The translations under genes were made by a program, and so were the position numbers. Source: Marsupella aquatica (lineage: Eukaryota; Marchantiophyta). Taken from it: a stretch of DNA of 64,000 nt. Within the stretch, counting starts at the first letter, position 1. Every line of letters starts with the position of its first letter. The notes beneath the pieces were generated by a model that searched no databases, had not been told where the DNA came from, and was given only the letters and a program-made list of their open reading frames with translations. Of this stretch, positions 23,497 through 35,800 are shown in pieces. The stretch covers positions 20,026,001-20,090,000 of the forward strand of contig OZ316894.1 in NCBI GenBank assembly GCA_973895155.1, written 5' to 3'.

Positions 23497-26400
23497 TCAA
23501 ATAAGTCTCATTAAGCTGATTCCAATGCATGTTGGGGGAGAAGCAGGTGATGATTGCAGAGACCACTTATCAAAAACAAGCACTTGTTTCGAGGCGCTTC
23601 CGTGCATCCCCATCGCCTTTTGTAGGGCTATGTCAAACGAAGAAAACGGAACCTTCTCGAATCTGCGAAATCAGAAAACTAGAAAAGAGAAGTAAGAGAA
23701 AGGACAGGAAAGTCAGTCTAATTCAAACTTAACAATCATGGGATAAGTTGTAAAACATACGAATATTGGAGTTTCCCATCACGAACAGTCTCGAGCAATT
23801 CTGTCAACATTGCTAGAGAGTCTTCTTTTGTATGGTGGGTGAGCCACCTGCCTAGCCAAAATCCCTTCAGCTGCACATCCTGGGGGTGGAGGAAAAAAGC
23901 CATTCTTAAGTGGTATTCTTCTTCAAAAGTGCAGAGAATGCCAATTCAGTTTTGCTGCAAGCTTTCTTCGATATGACTAGCCAGAAAACAAATCATATAG
24001 AACAATCTCCGATGCTGAAGCAATTAGGCAATCGGAGATGAGGAAGTACGTACCTTAAATATAAAAGAGGCAGTGGAGACAGTAATTGGCTTCTTTGCCA
24101 TGCCTCCATACGTTACCATTGTCCCACCCTCCCTGCATGATAAGACCATCCATCAGGACTTAGACCCGAGCGCAATAAACTATTTTCATAAACGTTGATT
24201 TCAGTCACAAAATACCAGCGCTCTCAGTTGAGCTCGTGAGTCGATGGTTATAAATCACGAGGACCCTCACCCCAGTAACTTCAAAACTGCTGTTGCTGCT
24301 GACCCACCGACACAATTCAACCCCAATTTCGGCATAGCCTGGTCCGCCTTCAGACAGTCCAATGCAAAGGAAAGCTGAGCGCATTAGATCTGGCAGATAC
24401 CTAGAAATGATGCAATTCCCGTACTTGACACAAAGATTATAGGTCTCTCCACGAAACACAAATTCTATAAAAGAAAAAGACCGAAAGTATGAATTACTCA
24501 CAAAAAGTGCTTTTTTATCTATATTCTCGAGTTCAGTCACGGAGAACACGTGGGTAGCACCAAGCCCATTGAGTCTCTGCTTAACATCATCCAAGTCCTT
24601 CCTACACAGAACGTGTCACGGAGTTACTTTCCCGTTGCGAGATCTTTTGTTTTTGGGAGGATATGTTTAACTCGAACAAACTGATCTGGTGCAAAGCAGT
24701 CATTTAATAGTGCCTGCTACTCCTTGTGGCCAAATATTTCATTCCCTGACAGGGTGGAGCATATAGAGTCCGAGTTGTAGGGAAATTCCCCGTGCCTAAC
24801 ACACGGCTCAGACTGGATCTTGAGTGTGTATCTAGGGTCGACGGGTATCCCATCGACAGCAGACTTTCATGTACAGGCTGATCAGAAAGAATGCTCCAGG
24901 GAGTACCTGTCCCTTATGATGTTCACAGTGTGTAGACCCCAGGTATGAGCAAGTTGTATAACACACTGTCCAACAATGCTCGTTGCTCCATTTTGCACGA
25001 CAGTGTCTCCTGGCCATCAAGGTAAAGACATCCTTTCAGCATGAATGCTGCAGGGTAGTGCATATCGTGAAGTCTGTCAATTACACGGTTGCAGTATTTT
25101 CTTGTTCAACTACTTTTGCTCTCAAACTAGAGCAATTAAAACTGCAGACAACCTCTTACTTGTGCTAGGTAATTCAGATACGCGAAAAAAAGGTCCGTGA
25201 ACAAAAGTAGTTATGAAAAGCTAGTATCACGGAAAGATTCAGACTAACCAGGCTGGAGACTCACGAAATCTTTGAGCATTCGCAGTGCTGTAGTGGGGTT
25301 GATAGACATAGTAGCCAAGTACTCCACCGGTACATCGTTTGGAACTTTGTGCCATGCTGACTCATTTTGAATAACATAACTGGACCATGTCCCTACATGA
25401 CAAATATCAGCTTTCAGTGAAGGCCTTCACAGATCATGTTGCGACAAGCTTGCATGTGACTGACATAGATAATGCTTCCCATAGACGAAATAAAAATGCC
25501 AGGAGAGTCGTTACCCGTCGTTGAATGTACTGGTATCACCCAGTCATTTACGGCTATATTCTTCACACCTGGGCCCAGTCCAACAACTGAACCCACACCT
25601 TCGTTTCCTCCAACAGCAGGGACTGCGGGCCTCACGGGATAGACACCTGGTTTCCGAAACCAAACGATATTTCAGATTCTACTAAAGTAAGCAAAGCAAC
25701 GTGGTCACAAACATCAAGTCACCGCCTCAGTGACGCAAGAAAAAGTCACAGATTTCGTCACTTATCCACTTCTCAAAGGCTGTAGAGATGATGGCTACTA
25801 AAGAGTTGTAGAGGAGACAACTGGACTTCTCTGATACTCTACTTCCTTACGAATTTTTTGAGTTGGAGATACGCATGTACAGACAGACCTAAAGTAATTT
25901 GATTTGGCTCTATCAATTTCACGTGATGTTTTAAGGTGACCCCCTGGTCTTTGTGCAGAGATGGCTAAAGCACGATCCGGTTTCTGCACATCTGCACACC
26001 AAGTGATTTGCTCTAGAGTGGAACAGGCTATGAATATGACATGTTAAGTAGCACTGATCCCGATAGGATATTTTACTAAAAGAGGGCAAAGGCCATGGAA
26101 AGTACCTTCAATTTTGTTGATATCAGAGGGATTGATTGGGGCGGCCATCATTTTGACACATACTTCATCATCGTGGAGTTCTCGTCCAGGCACCTCCACC
26201 AATCTGCAGATAAGGGATATCAGTCTACTGTTCTAGCTCATGAGACTGCATTCTTCTAGGATCCCCAAGAAACCAAATCCTTTGGTTTTGGGCCTCACAC
26301 ACCATCAAGGATTTCTAGTCCAGGGATCCGCCTTGGAGCAAGGGACCGAAGGTAAAGAGCGAATTGTTCCGTCAATGAACAAATAATTCCCATCCCCCTT

Positions 26401-26830
26401 GCTCCAATCTGAGTTTCAAAATGTGTCCCTCAGATTATTTGTTCCTCCCAGGTTTAGAGACACAAGGGGCGGCACCCCCTAGGGACACTTGAAACTCTGT
26501 AGTACGACGTTAACGAAAAAGAGACGGCGAAGAGTCTATGACGCAAACAAACAAGACAGAGACAAAACCAGGAAGCGGAGTGGGGAAGGTCACTGACTTG
26601 ACAACACGGTCGGGAGCTCCATGAGTCTCGTAAATAACAGCTTGATGAGGAGGGCAGCGGAATTCGGAGGACGAAGCGAAAAAGCGAGGATACGATGACG
26701 ACGACGGTGATTTTGTAGATGATACAGTACGCGGATAAGAAATTCTGCAACGTTCTACCACTGCGGCTGCAATGCGCGAACCCAGCAAGGCTTGCTGTTG
26801 CAGAACTATGCGACGAGATGCCATTGCCAT
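23497..26830 (-). CDS. MECR: Mitochondrial enoyl-[ACP/CoA] reductase (2-enoyl thioester reductase)
   Basis: Ten minus-strand exons join in phase to 416 residues: 26598-26830, 26106-26203, 25515-25646, 25249-25392, 24907-25009, 24502-24601, 24271-24347, 24054-24132, 23761-23879 and 23497-23662. The N-terminus (about 1-55) is Arg and Ser-rich with few acidic residues, as in a mitochondrial presequence. It is followed by '[17 protein letters not shown]'. '[16 protein letters not shown]' includes Tyr113, equivalent to the catalytic Tyr of MECR/ETR1. The NADPH-binding fold shows '[19 protein letters not shown]', 'LGLNCVGG' and '[14 protein letters not shown]'. The tail is '[22 protein letters not shown]'. 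The enzyme reduces trans-2-enoyl thioesters with NADPH in mitochondrial fatty-acid synthesis, which feeds lipoate. Plant orthologue: At3g45770. There is an unusual extension of about 24 residues after the conserved 'KQVLVF' end. All donors are GT. Confidence 0.93.
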
Positions 26831-28599
26831 CTCACTGGGTCTTCTTCTCGTCCTGAAGCTAGTTTTGAGTTCGCACTCTATTCAGATTGAGTGAGCTCAT
26901 TTGCTTCTCCTTGCAAGGATTTTGTACAGGGAGTCGAATTGCGTATCTACTTGAGCTCTGGGTGTATCTCTAGTCTCCAAACAACTACTGTAAACAGAAC
27001 AGTTGCAGGAGCCATGCAAAGCGTTGTTAGTTCTTCCTTTCCTGTTCATCGAGAGGAAGTAAAATCAACTTGTATATACCACTACCCTGAATACTCATTC
27101 TTACTTCTTCTTTTTGCCCATTCTTTTTTCTTCTTTTTTTCTTTTTTAAATAAACATTCATTTTTGAATAAACGAAGGGCGACAGAGCTAATGCTTATTC
27201 CAGAGGCCGTCATGACGAACACCACCGGGACACAAAGAACAACAAACCCAGAGGGCCAATGGACACAACAACCACACTTAAAGGGGGCAAAACCACAATC
27301 ACCCCACACACCAGGATGACACACACTAACAAGGGCCAACCACCCAACAAAAGGCAAGAGGCCCAAAACAAAGCACCTCCCAAGTGAGGGATTGGCTGTC
27401 CCACCGGTAACAGCAAATCAGAATCCCCAAGATGGGACAAAAGGGAGAGCATTGTCACCACATCTCCCGTTCAATCACAGTAGTGATGTCACTCAGTGTT
27501 CGACTCAAATGTCAAGTGCCCATTCTAGCTTTCTTTGAATGTTAATACAGATAATGCCCATTCTTTCTTTGAAAATGAATAGAGATAAAGCCCATTCTTT
27601 CCGTGAATGTTAATAGAGATAAAGACCAAAAACAATATTCCAAAAGAATCTATGTTGTTCCCTTCATCTTTGCCCCCATCTCAGTTTTTGGTGTTCACTC
27701 ACTTTTGTCTTTATCTAGAATTAGGGTCTAGAGGTTGTCTAGAGGCTTCACTGTTTGCACTTTATAAGTAAGATTGCCTTTGATAGGAGATATACTACTT
27801 TGCCAAGTTCTTTGAGTAAATTAGTACTTATTACCACTCTTCTCAACTTTGCAAAGTTTTTTGTCATAATAGAAGAACTTGTCATTCTTTCTAGTTTATT
27901 TATCAGTGTCTCATTTTCAAGCAGTGCACTCTTTTAAGCTTATTTACAAAATGCCACATTTTCCAGCAAGGTTCAGTTAACTCATACCCAGTTGATGGCC
28001 AAAATCATTCAAAACATCTGCATCCCACAGTCAAGACTTCCCTCTACATAACAAAACCCAACCCGTTCTGCCCCGACCAAACGAGAAGTGTGTTTTGATT
28101 TTCGCAGAAAATGGTGAAAATATCTTAAATTGATATCAAAAATACAAATTCGCGGATCAATGCAATATTGGATGCAACATTGGATTCCAAGATGAGATAC
28201 ATTTTGACAAAAAATGGCAAATCAGATCCCAAAAACATTTGTTAAACAGAAAACTCATAAAACAATGATTCACAAGTCCTATCTTTGCACGTTAAATCAA
28301 TTCGCCCGATGAAACGTCAAAAACACAAATCTCCATTTGGCAAGCAAATCATTCAAACCAAAATGGGATATGCCGCCCGTTTCAGATTCATCTATTAAAA
28401 ATCAAACAAAAACACGTTAAGTTGAATATTTGGCGCTTTAAGTTACTATATCAATATAATAGATTTGAATATTTACCAAAGATAAAATAACTCGTGTATT
28501 GCAAAAAATTTACTAGCAACCATGGTCGATCTACGCTGTCAGTTAAGTTAATCGGGCAACATGTTTTGTTGTACATTAGACCCTTTATTTCTTAACCGC
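26831..28599. other. Spacer, partly low complexity
   Basis: A pyrimidine tract (about 27108-27150) and an A/C-rich plus strand (27220-27420) create long but spurious open frames. A short motif, 'taatagagataaagcccattctttc', recurs with variation at about 27540-27625. No gene is recognised. Confidence 0.5.
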
Positions 28600-28613
28600 C
28601 ACCCTCCATCTAG

Positions 28614-29100
28614 CAAATTATCCCATTTGGTATTCAACCTTCCAAATTTGCCCTTGTCGCATCCCCGCACCACAAAATTACCGTTTGAATACCAATTATT
28701 GGGATCCATGGATCCCATTTTCCTATCCAACTCAAGAAAAGGACAATTTGGATTCCTCCTTTCTCTCAAACATCAATTTCTTTCTTGTCTAGAAATTTGG
28801 ATGGACCAATGAGTGTATGCTCTGTGGACACATTGCCCGTGTCGCACCTTGCACCTCAATATTGAGGTTTGAGTGCCAAGACGAATCCATGGATCCCATT
28901 TGATATTCACCAGCCAAAATTTGTCCTTGCCACACCTCATACCTTGATATTGAGGTTTGAATACCAACACACATTCCATTTGGTATTCACCCGCCAAAAT
29001 TTGCCCTTGCCGCACCTCTCACCTCAATATTAAGGTTTGAGTACCAACACGGATCCATGAATTTCATTTGTCGATCCAACTCCAAAACAATTTCAGATTC
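28614..29100. repeat. Imperfect tandem repeats, units about 80-90 bp
   Basis: The core 'attgaggtttgagt.cca' recurs at 28861, 28949 and 29029 (spacing 88 and 80). Each is preceded by 'cc.ccaaaatttg.ccttgcc.cacct'. A more diverged unit lies at 28614-28700. GGATCCATGGATCCC and CCCATTTGGTATTC motifs are shared by the units and continue into 29200-29520 in both orientations. Confidence 0.75.
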
Positions 29101-29461
29101 GTCCTTGCTCATCATAGCCCCAATCACATCCAATTTTTACTCTTTAGAAATATGTACGAACCAATCAACGGACCTAGCAGAAAATGGAGGCAAATACCAA
29201 GTTGGTATGTGGATCCCACTTTAGAATCAAAGTCCCGGATTGGCCCTCGACCACAAGTCACTTATCCATTTTCACATTTAAATACCAAATTGGATCCCAT
29301 CTGGTCGTCGTATAGTTCTTATTAGTCTTTGTAAAGTTTTTGATTTGTAAAATAACATGTTCTTACACCAAATGAGATCCATGGATCCATGGATCCCACT
29401 TGATATTCAGACAAGCTTTTTAAACATTTTTCTTTTTGGATTTGAGAAATAACATGTTTGA

Positions 29462-29494
29462 ATACCAAATGGGATACGGTATCCCATTTGGTAT
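29462..29494. repeat. Perfect inverted repeat, 16-bp arms, 1-nt centre
   Basis: ATACCAAATGGGATAC (29462-29477) is followed by one G and then its exact reverse complement (29479-29494). The arms are made of the CCCATTTGGTAT motif found throughout the neighbouring repeat field. Related shorter hairpins (GGGATAC..GTATCCC) lie at about 30067-30083, and (GTGGGATA..TATCCCAC) at about 30155-30177. Confidence 0.9.
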
Positions 29495-29969
29495 ATCTCT
29501 TAAAATTTTCATCTTTGATGATTTTTTGAGAAAAACAATCTTATTTTTTGTGATATTTCTCTTGGTCTCAGATTTTTTCTTTTTTCTTTTTTGTAGCACG
29601 GAGTGAAGCGGCTGAAGTGTCTCAAGCTCTTCTTTATAATGGTATCAATTATAAAAAAATTGGATAAATAACGACAAAGATATGGCTTCCAAAGCATGAG
29701 AGGGTACAAACTTAATTTCCAATAATGTTATAATTTCATCCCCACAACTTAATTTGATCATATCTTAGTCAAACTTTCATCATTTTGGACTCTTTATGGA
29801 CCAATTTGATGTGCTATGATTAAGTTACACAAGAACACATCAATTCTTGTCCCAACTAGTGATGAACAACTTAAATAATCATGAATTTAGATCATTTCAG
29901 ACTATCAGCTAGATAGGGTCTTTGGATTCGACTTTGAAAAAATAATTGAAAGCTTAGGGGCTCAAAGTT

Positions 29970-30190
29970 AAGAATGACCCAATATCTCACTAGTTTTAGA
30001 TTGAATTTCTCAATTTATGGCTTGTGCATTCCAAAAGCCTCATATACTTGGATTGAATTCAAAGTGGGATACATGGTATCCCATTTCATATTCAACTCCT
30101 CAACTTACAGCTTGTGCATTCCAAAAGTCTCATATCCTTGGGTTGAATGTGAAGTGGGATACGCAATATCCCACTTCACATTCCTCCTTC
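29970..30190. repeat. Tandem duplication containing small hairpins
   Basis: The block 'agcttgtgcattccaaaag.ctcatat.cttgg.ttgaat' followed by a GTGGGATA hairpin occurs twice, starting at about 30018 and 30109 (period about 91). Each copy ends in 'ttcatattcaactcctcaa' or its relative. Confidence 0.7.
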
Positions 30191-32462
30191 TAATTTCAAC
30201 TTATAAGTTTATATATCACTAAATCCAACCTCCTGATTGGTTTTATTTTGATTGAATACAAAAGTAGAGTAATATTTGGGATTTGATGAGAGAAAAAGTA
30301 AACAAATGCAAAGAAAAACGAATGTTTCTTCTTGTCAAGGTACTTCTATTTACACTTTTTTGTTGACCGTGGTTGTTTTTGACCATAGTCAAGGCACAAT
30401 TGGCTAAGTTACCATTAAAGGAATTTTGGGGGAATATTATGGGCGGGTAATATGACCATAGAGGGTTTACTGTCGCTTGAGATTTTGTTTTTGGAATAAC
30501 CCAGGTGGGATGCGAAATGATGCAAAAAGAGTTTTTTGTTGCAAACTATTTTGGACTCTTTATAATTAGATCCCACATTCAGATTCAACTGTTTATTTTC
30601 CCATTTTTTGCAACAAAAAACTTGGTTTTTACAAGGATGTGGGATCCATATCCGATACTTTTTGCCTTAGATTCCTTGTATGCGGATAGTGAGGGTGAGG
30701 CAAAAATACCAAGGGTGTGGCACGAAGGTTGAGACATGGATGGCAAGGTGAGGCGCAAAGGGCAACCAAGGCATGGACTGCACGCCGGGAGGGCATATGG
30801 GGAGGTATTTGTGGCCAATCAAATGGTGTTGGAAAAACAATCATGTTTTCAACAAACGGCCTGATTTCTTCCCAACCATATGACATTTTGTAAGCAGGCT
30901 ATAGAATGGCAGGATCAGACATGACAATCATGATTATTTGGTGATAGCCTACCTGTTCTTTTGAACTTAGTTAAATATAGGTGACTAGAAAAAGCCTTGC
31001 AAGAAAAAAACTCCTTCTCATCAGGCTCATTTGTGATAAATAAAAGGCTCACTAGTTTTTTATTGAGATTATATATTACTAGCCTGACTACCCATTCTTT
31101 TAGAGGTGAATATAGATGAGTACAAAAAAACCTTGCAACAAAAAAGATCTTTATTATTCACACTCATTTATGATTTATCCCAATTTCCTACACCCCAAAG
31201 GTGAGTGATGCAGGCAATGCGGAGTTCAGTTTTCACTTTAGACATAGGCCATAAATGTAAGTTTTACCATTAATTACAGGTAATTCACTTTAGACCTAGA
31301 AATACATTAATCACAGTAATTAGGGTTATGCAATAATTAGCAATAGTACAAAATTGTGTTACTCTTGGTGTTACTAACACAGATTTTGGTAAAAGTGATT
31401 TTGAGTCCAGGTAACAGTAACTTTTGTTGGTTTCTCAGCATAGCATTATTTTTCCACTTTTGTTGAATTGCTAGTATAATATGGATGATCTAGAGTCCAA
31501 CGTAACAATAATTCTTGTGGATTTTCCAAAGTAGTTTTTTCTGTCTATTTTCCTCCCTTGAGACCATAATAACCCTAATTCATGTGCATAAATAGTATTA
31601 GCACACAATTAGTGTAACTAACACTAATTTGCAAGTAGACCCTGAAAATAGACCCTCTCAAATAGTGTTAGGCGCACTAATTACTACTAAGATAGAGATG
31701 ATATACTTATAGATACATCTAGAGTTGTCATTGGTGTGAAGCATGTGTTGCCATCTTAACTCCAATCTTTGATCTTGGATTATTCATAGCCTTTGTTGCT
31801 GCACATCTTCTTTGTTTTCTGGTCCCGTCAAGATTTCACACATTTGTTCAACAAATTGTTCATTTCATTTTGTTTTGTCCATTTCGAGGCAAATACTACA
31901 AAACAACAAAACGACCAGCATAATTATAGGTGGACTAAGAATATCTCCGCTGCACGAGAGGATAATGGCAGAATGTGCTTGGCTGGGCTGAGGTTTAGCG
32001 TACAGGTTCTAGCACGGAAAGCAGCACGAACAGCTTTAGGGCCATCTTGCATGTGAGGGTCCCCACATTATCGACCCTTTAAGTGATCAGGTGGCACATG
32101 TTTACTCTTCAAGCCTTTCCTGCCTCACCCTCCCCGTGTGCCAGTACTCAATTCAGTTTTTTTAAGGGCAAGGGCAGGAAACTTCCGGCCCTTCACAATC
32201 CTGACCTTTCAAATCCATAAACCACAAAAATACATGCTAACTAATGACAAAGCAGTTGAAAGGAAAAAGGAGTGAACCCTACTGAGTGGGAGCATGGCAC
32301 CTATTGCTTGGAGTATTGTCCTTTGATTTGGTCATACATTTTCCCCCCTTTTTGTGGGCAAACATGGGCCGTTTTTTAAAGGACTTGCACATGCAAGACC
32401 CCTTATTGTAGTTCACGTGATTTACCAAAGCGAGCAAGAAACTGAATTCTAAAACGGATATG
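30191..32462. other. AT-rich spacer without recognised genes
   Basis: No frame with a domain. Loose duplications occur, for example 'aaa.ccttgcaa.aaaaaa' followed by 'tca..ctcattt.tgat' at about 30990 and 31130. No transposon coding remnant is recognised. Confidence 0.5.
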
Positions 32463-32544
32463 CGTCAGCTGCAGGGTTCGAACCTGCGCGGGCAGCGCCC
32501 AATAGATTTCAAGTCTATCGCCTTAACCACTCGGCCAAACTGAC
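32463..32544 (-). tRNA. tRNA-Ser(UGA)
   Basis: Read on the minus strand it folds as a type II tRNA: 7-bp acceptor stem GTCAGTT/AGCTGAC with one G-T pair; D arm 'GGCCGAGTGGTTAAGGC' (A-box like); anticodon loop CTTGAAA with anticodon TGA (plus coordinates 32509-32511); a long variable arm (GGGCGCTGCCCGC) typical of Ser; and T arm with GGTTCGAACC (B box). No intron. A short run of T follows further downstream on the minus strand. It diverges from the SUMO E1 gene, 268 bp away. Confidence 0.96.
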
Positions 32545-32702
32545 TTCTCGTACACTTTTGAGCCAAAACTCTTTAACAATATTTTCATTTTCCAGAAGCT
32601 CATGGATGACACCATACGTAAGCTTAACTTATGAATGCCCTGTGTGAGAATCAGCCGAGCGACGAGCCTTTTGTTTCGGCGAAGCAGATTAGAGCAGAGG
32701 AG

Positions 32703-32760
32703 CAGGCACGGCACGGCACGGCACGGCAAGGGAAGGGAAGGGAATGGAAGGGAAGGGAAG
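32703..32760. repeat. Microsatellite (GGCAC)n then (GGGAA)n
   Basis: About four GGCAC units run into about seven GGGAA-like units, in the probable 5' UTR or promoter of the SUMO E1 subunit gene between the tRNA and the ATG. Confidence 0.85.
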
Positions 32761-32812
32761 CGATTGCGATTCTGTTTGTATTTCGTTGCAGCTGTTGTAG
32801 TCGCTGTATGAG

Positions 32813-35800
32813 ATGGCCGCGGTCTCAGCTACGATGGCCGGTTCCGTAACCCAGGTGTGGATTGTCGGTGCCGCTCCCCCCTTCCGTTCAAGCTCAGCTG
32901 GGTTTCGTTTGTTCGTATCTATTGTAGTCTAAGTGGTTATGGAAGAGAAACTTTTCTGTGTTCTCCGTGACAATAATGCTTGATCTTGAATGATTGGCGT
33001 TGTCATCTGTCTTTGTCTAGGGTTTCTTTCCAACACATGGATATCTTTGTTGCTGCTTGTCTGCAATCTGTCTTGGGCCGTGCGTACTGCATTATAGAAA
33101 TTGGTTTTCCTAGCGTTTTTTTTAAGGCTGTGAACAGTGTCCTTGATATGGAAACTTGGAAGCTTCAGAGGTAGAACTCAGGTCCTGTGTATTTCGTTCG
33201 AGATTGTGGTGGAGGTGTCGACGTAGAATGTCTTCTTCACTTGAGAGTTGACGATCTAAAAACCACGAAATTGTTCTGAGTACTTGTCGGGGATTGTGCT
33301 TTGTGACGGTCAGACCGCAAAGGTGCTGATGGTTGGGGCCGGAGGCATTGGATGTGAGCTACTGAAAACTCTCGTTTTGACAGGTTTTAAGCACATTCAT
33401 GTGGTATGTCTCGTTTCCTGTCTCTCTGGTTTACATCGTAAATGTTGTTGTGTTCAAAAGTTTTACTGCGCAGTGTCTTGCTATCGTTTTCTGTATTCAG
33501 ATGCGTGTTGAAAGTTTTCGAAACTTTTATTCTTGTCGCTGAGCAGCTGAGTGTTGTTGTTTGGGACATTGTTCTGCTCTTCATCATATCAGTTGTGATT
33601 TTAAATTAAATTTTGCAGATAGATATGGACACAATTGAGGTTAGCAACCTCAATCGACAGTTTTTGTTTCGGAAACGCCATGTTGGACAATCGAAATCGA
33701 AAGTGAGAACCTTTGCATGTCAATTTTTTATTACTATTTTTTCGTCGCTAAAACTTTCAGCGGTTTTACAAAATTTATCTCTACGCTTTGTGGGAAAGGT
33801 CTCGTCGTGGTGGTCTTTCTGTTAATTATACTGTTTTTTCGTGTCAATGGCCTTCCTTTTAACGAGAACAGCGTACTTGAACCTCTCACCGTACGCTGCT
33901 CTGCAAAAATTCCCTTGTGAGTGACATACCTTGGTTAGTTTCTTGCAGGTGGCGAGAGAAGCTTTACTGAAGTTGAGACCAGATGTGGACATCGTGTCAC
34001 ATCACGCTAATGTGAAGAGCTCGCAATTTGATGTAGAGTTCTTTCAGCAGTTCAGCCTGGTGCTGAATGGCCTGGATAATCTCGACGCACGACGTCACGT
34101 TAATCGGCTATGTTTAGCTGCTAATATACCTCTGGTGGAGAGTGGGACAACTGGTTACCTTGGGCAGGTTTGGCTCTGTCCTGCTCTTGGTGCCTCAAGT
34201 TTTAGAAGGACAGATTAATTCTGCAGTTCTTGCGAAAAAGGAATTTGTCCAGACTACAGTGACTTTTTGTGACACATGCACGTTTTTGACGCCAACAACT
34301 GACCCTCTGTTGTATCATGGAAATGATTGCATCAGTCGTTCGTTAAGAATTTTTCCATCTGCGCATGTCCTTATGAATAACGACCTGGAAATCCGAACAT
34401 TGGACCGACATTTCATGTCATGCTTTTGTTTCACCATTGCATGGTCCCCTTCATACTCAAAACTGGGTCTTTGGATGTCATGGAATTGTGACAATTTTTC
34501 TGTGGCAGGTCACAGTGCACATTAGGGGCCGTACTGAGTGCTACGAGTGCCAACCAAAGCCTGCACCCAAAACCTATCCTGTTTGCACTATTACAAGCAC
34601 CCCTTCCAAGGTACTTGAACTCGCTAATTTGGAGTCGTAGTTTTTGTCGTGGAAATGATGTACTTGTCTTTTATAAAGAGATTGACTGATTGTGACACTG
34701 GTCGTCTTAGCTTGTATAGATAGGAATTGGTACCTCATGGTGCACTTATACATGCAACTCATATGAACTACGAGACAATATTGTAAATAGAATTTGGTTG
34801 ATGATTAAGGATGCTAAATCCATTGTTTTTCTTGCCCAAAATGAATTATGCTAATGACAATTCTTTTTCTCTGACTCCCAGCCAGTTCATTGTATTGTAT
34901 GGGCCAAAGACCTAGCCTTTATGAAGCTTTTTGGAGATAAGACTCAAACAAGTGATTTGGACGTTCGTGTCAATAATGATGACGGTCTACCAAGTGAGGA
35001 GCCAGAAGTGAGTTTCTTTGAGGTTCTGACCGGAGAAAGCAGCAGGGCCTATGGAGCCCGAATATTTGATCGTCTCTTTGGACACAACATTACAACGGCA
35101 CTGGAGAACGAAGATGCGTGGAAAGAAAGAAGAAAGCCTTGTCCATTGTACCTTTCTGATATCTTTCAGCCGGGAGAACTGGACGACGACGGTAGAAGTG
35201 AACCTGTGCGTGACGAGGAACCAGGTGTCATCTCAGCAATGGCCCAACTCGGACTAAAGAATCCTCAGGAAATCTGGAATGTGAAGACCAATGCCAAGGT
35301 GTTCCTGGAATGTGTAAGGTTATACTTGGAAAGGAGAACTACGGTGAGTATGCTTCTACAGCGTGTCATTCCTTCTGTTGGTACTTGTCACTCGTGAGCA
35401 ACAGATATTCATTTGATTTTGTATATTTCAATCAGATACCAGCTAATCGTGGTTATCATCTGTTGTGTTTGCTGCCACATTTAAGTTACATCCTGCAAAA
35501 CCGGGATGTTGCTCAAAGGTGGGATCAAACCGAGCAGATGATAGGCGCGATTTCACTCCTGGTAATGAAGCACGAGTTTGGCATCGTCGGCATCGTGGCA
35601 GACCTTGCAAGGATAGTCGATCGGCATAGCTAATTATCTGGTAATTCAGAACATAATGTCGTCACGTTTATTGCTCGCCTGGAGAACTGAAATATGTTAA
35701 TAATTGTTAGAGTTTTGAATTCGCAGGAAATAGGAAAACTGACATTCGACAAGGATGATGATCTGGCGGTGGAATTTGTTACTGCATCTGCAAACTTGCG

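Noticed and set aside
26454-27461. Hydrophobic and Ser-rich minus frames
   Set aside because: Some overlap exon 1 of MECR in another frame; others reflect the A/C-rich and pyrimidine-rich low-complexity stretch.
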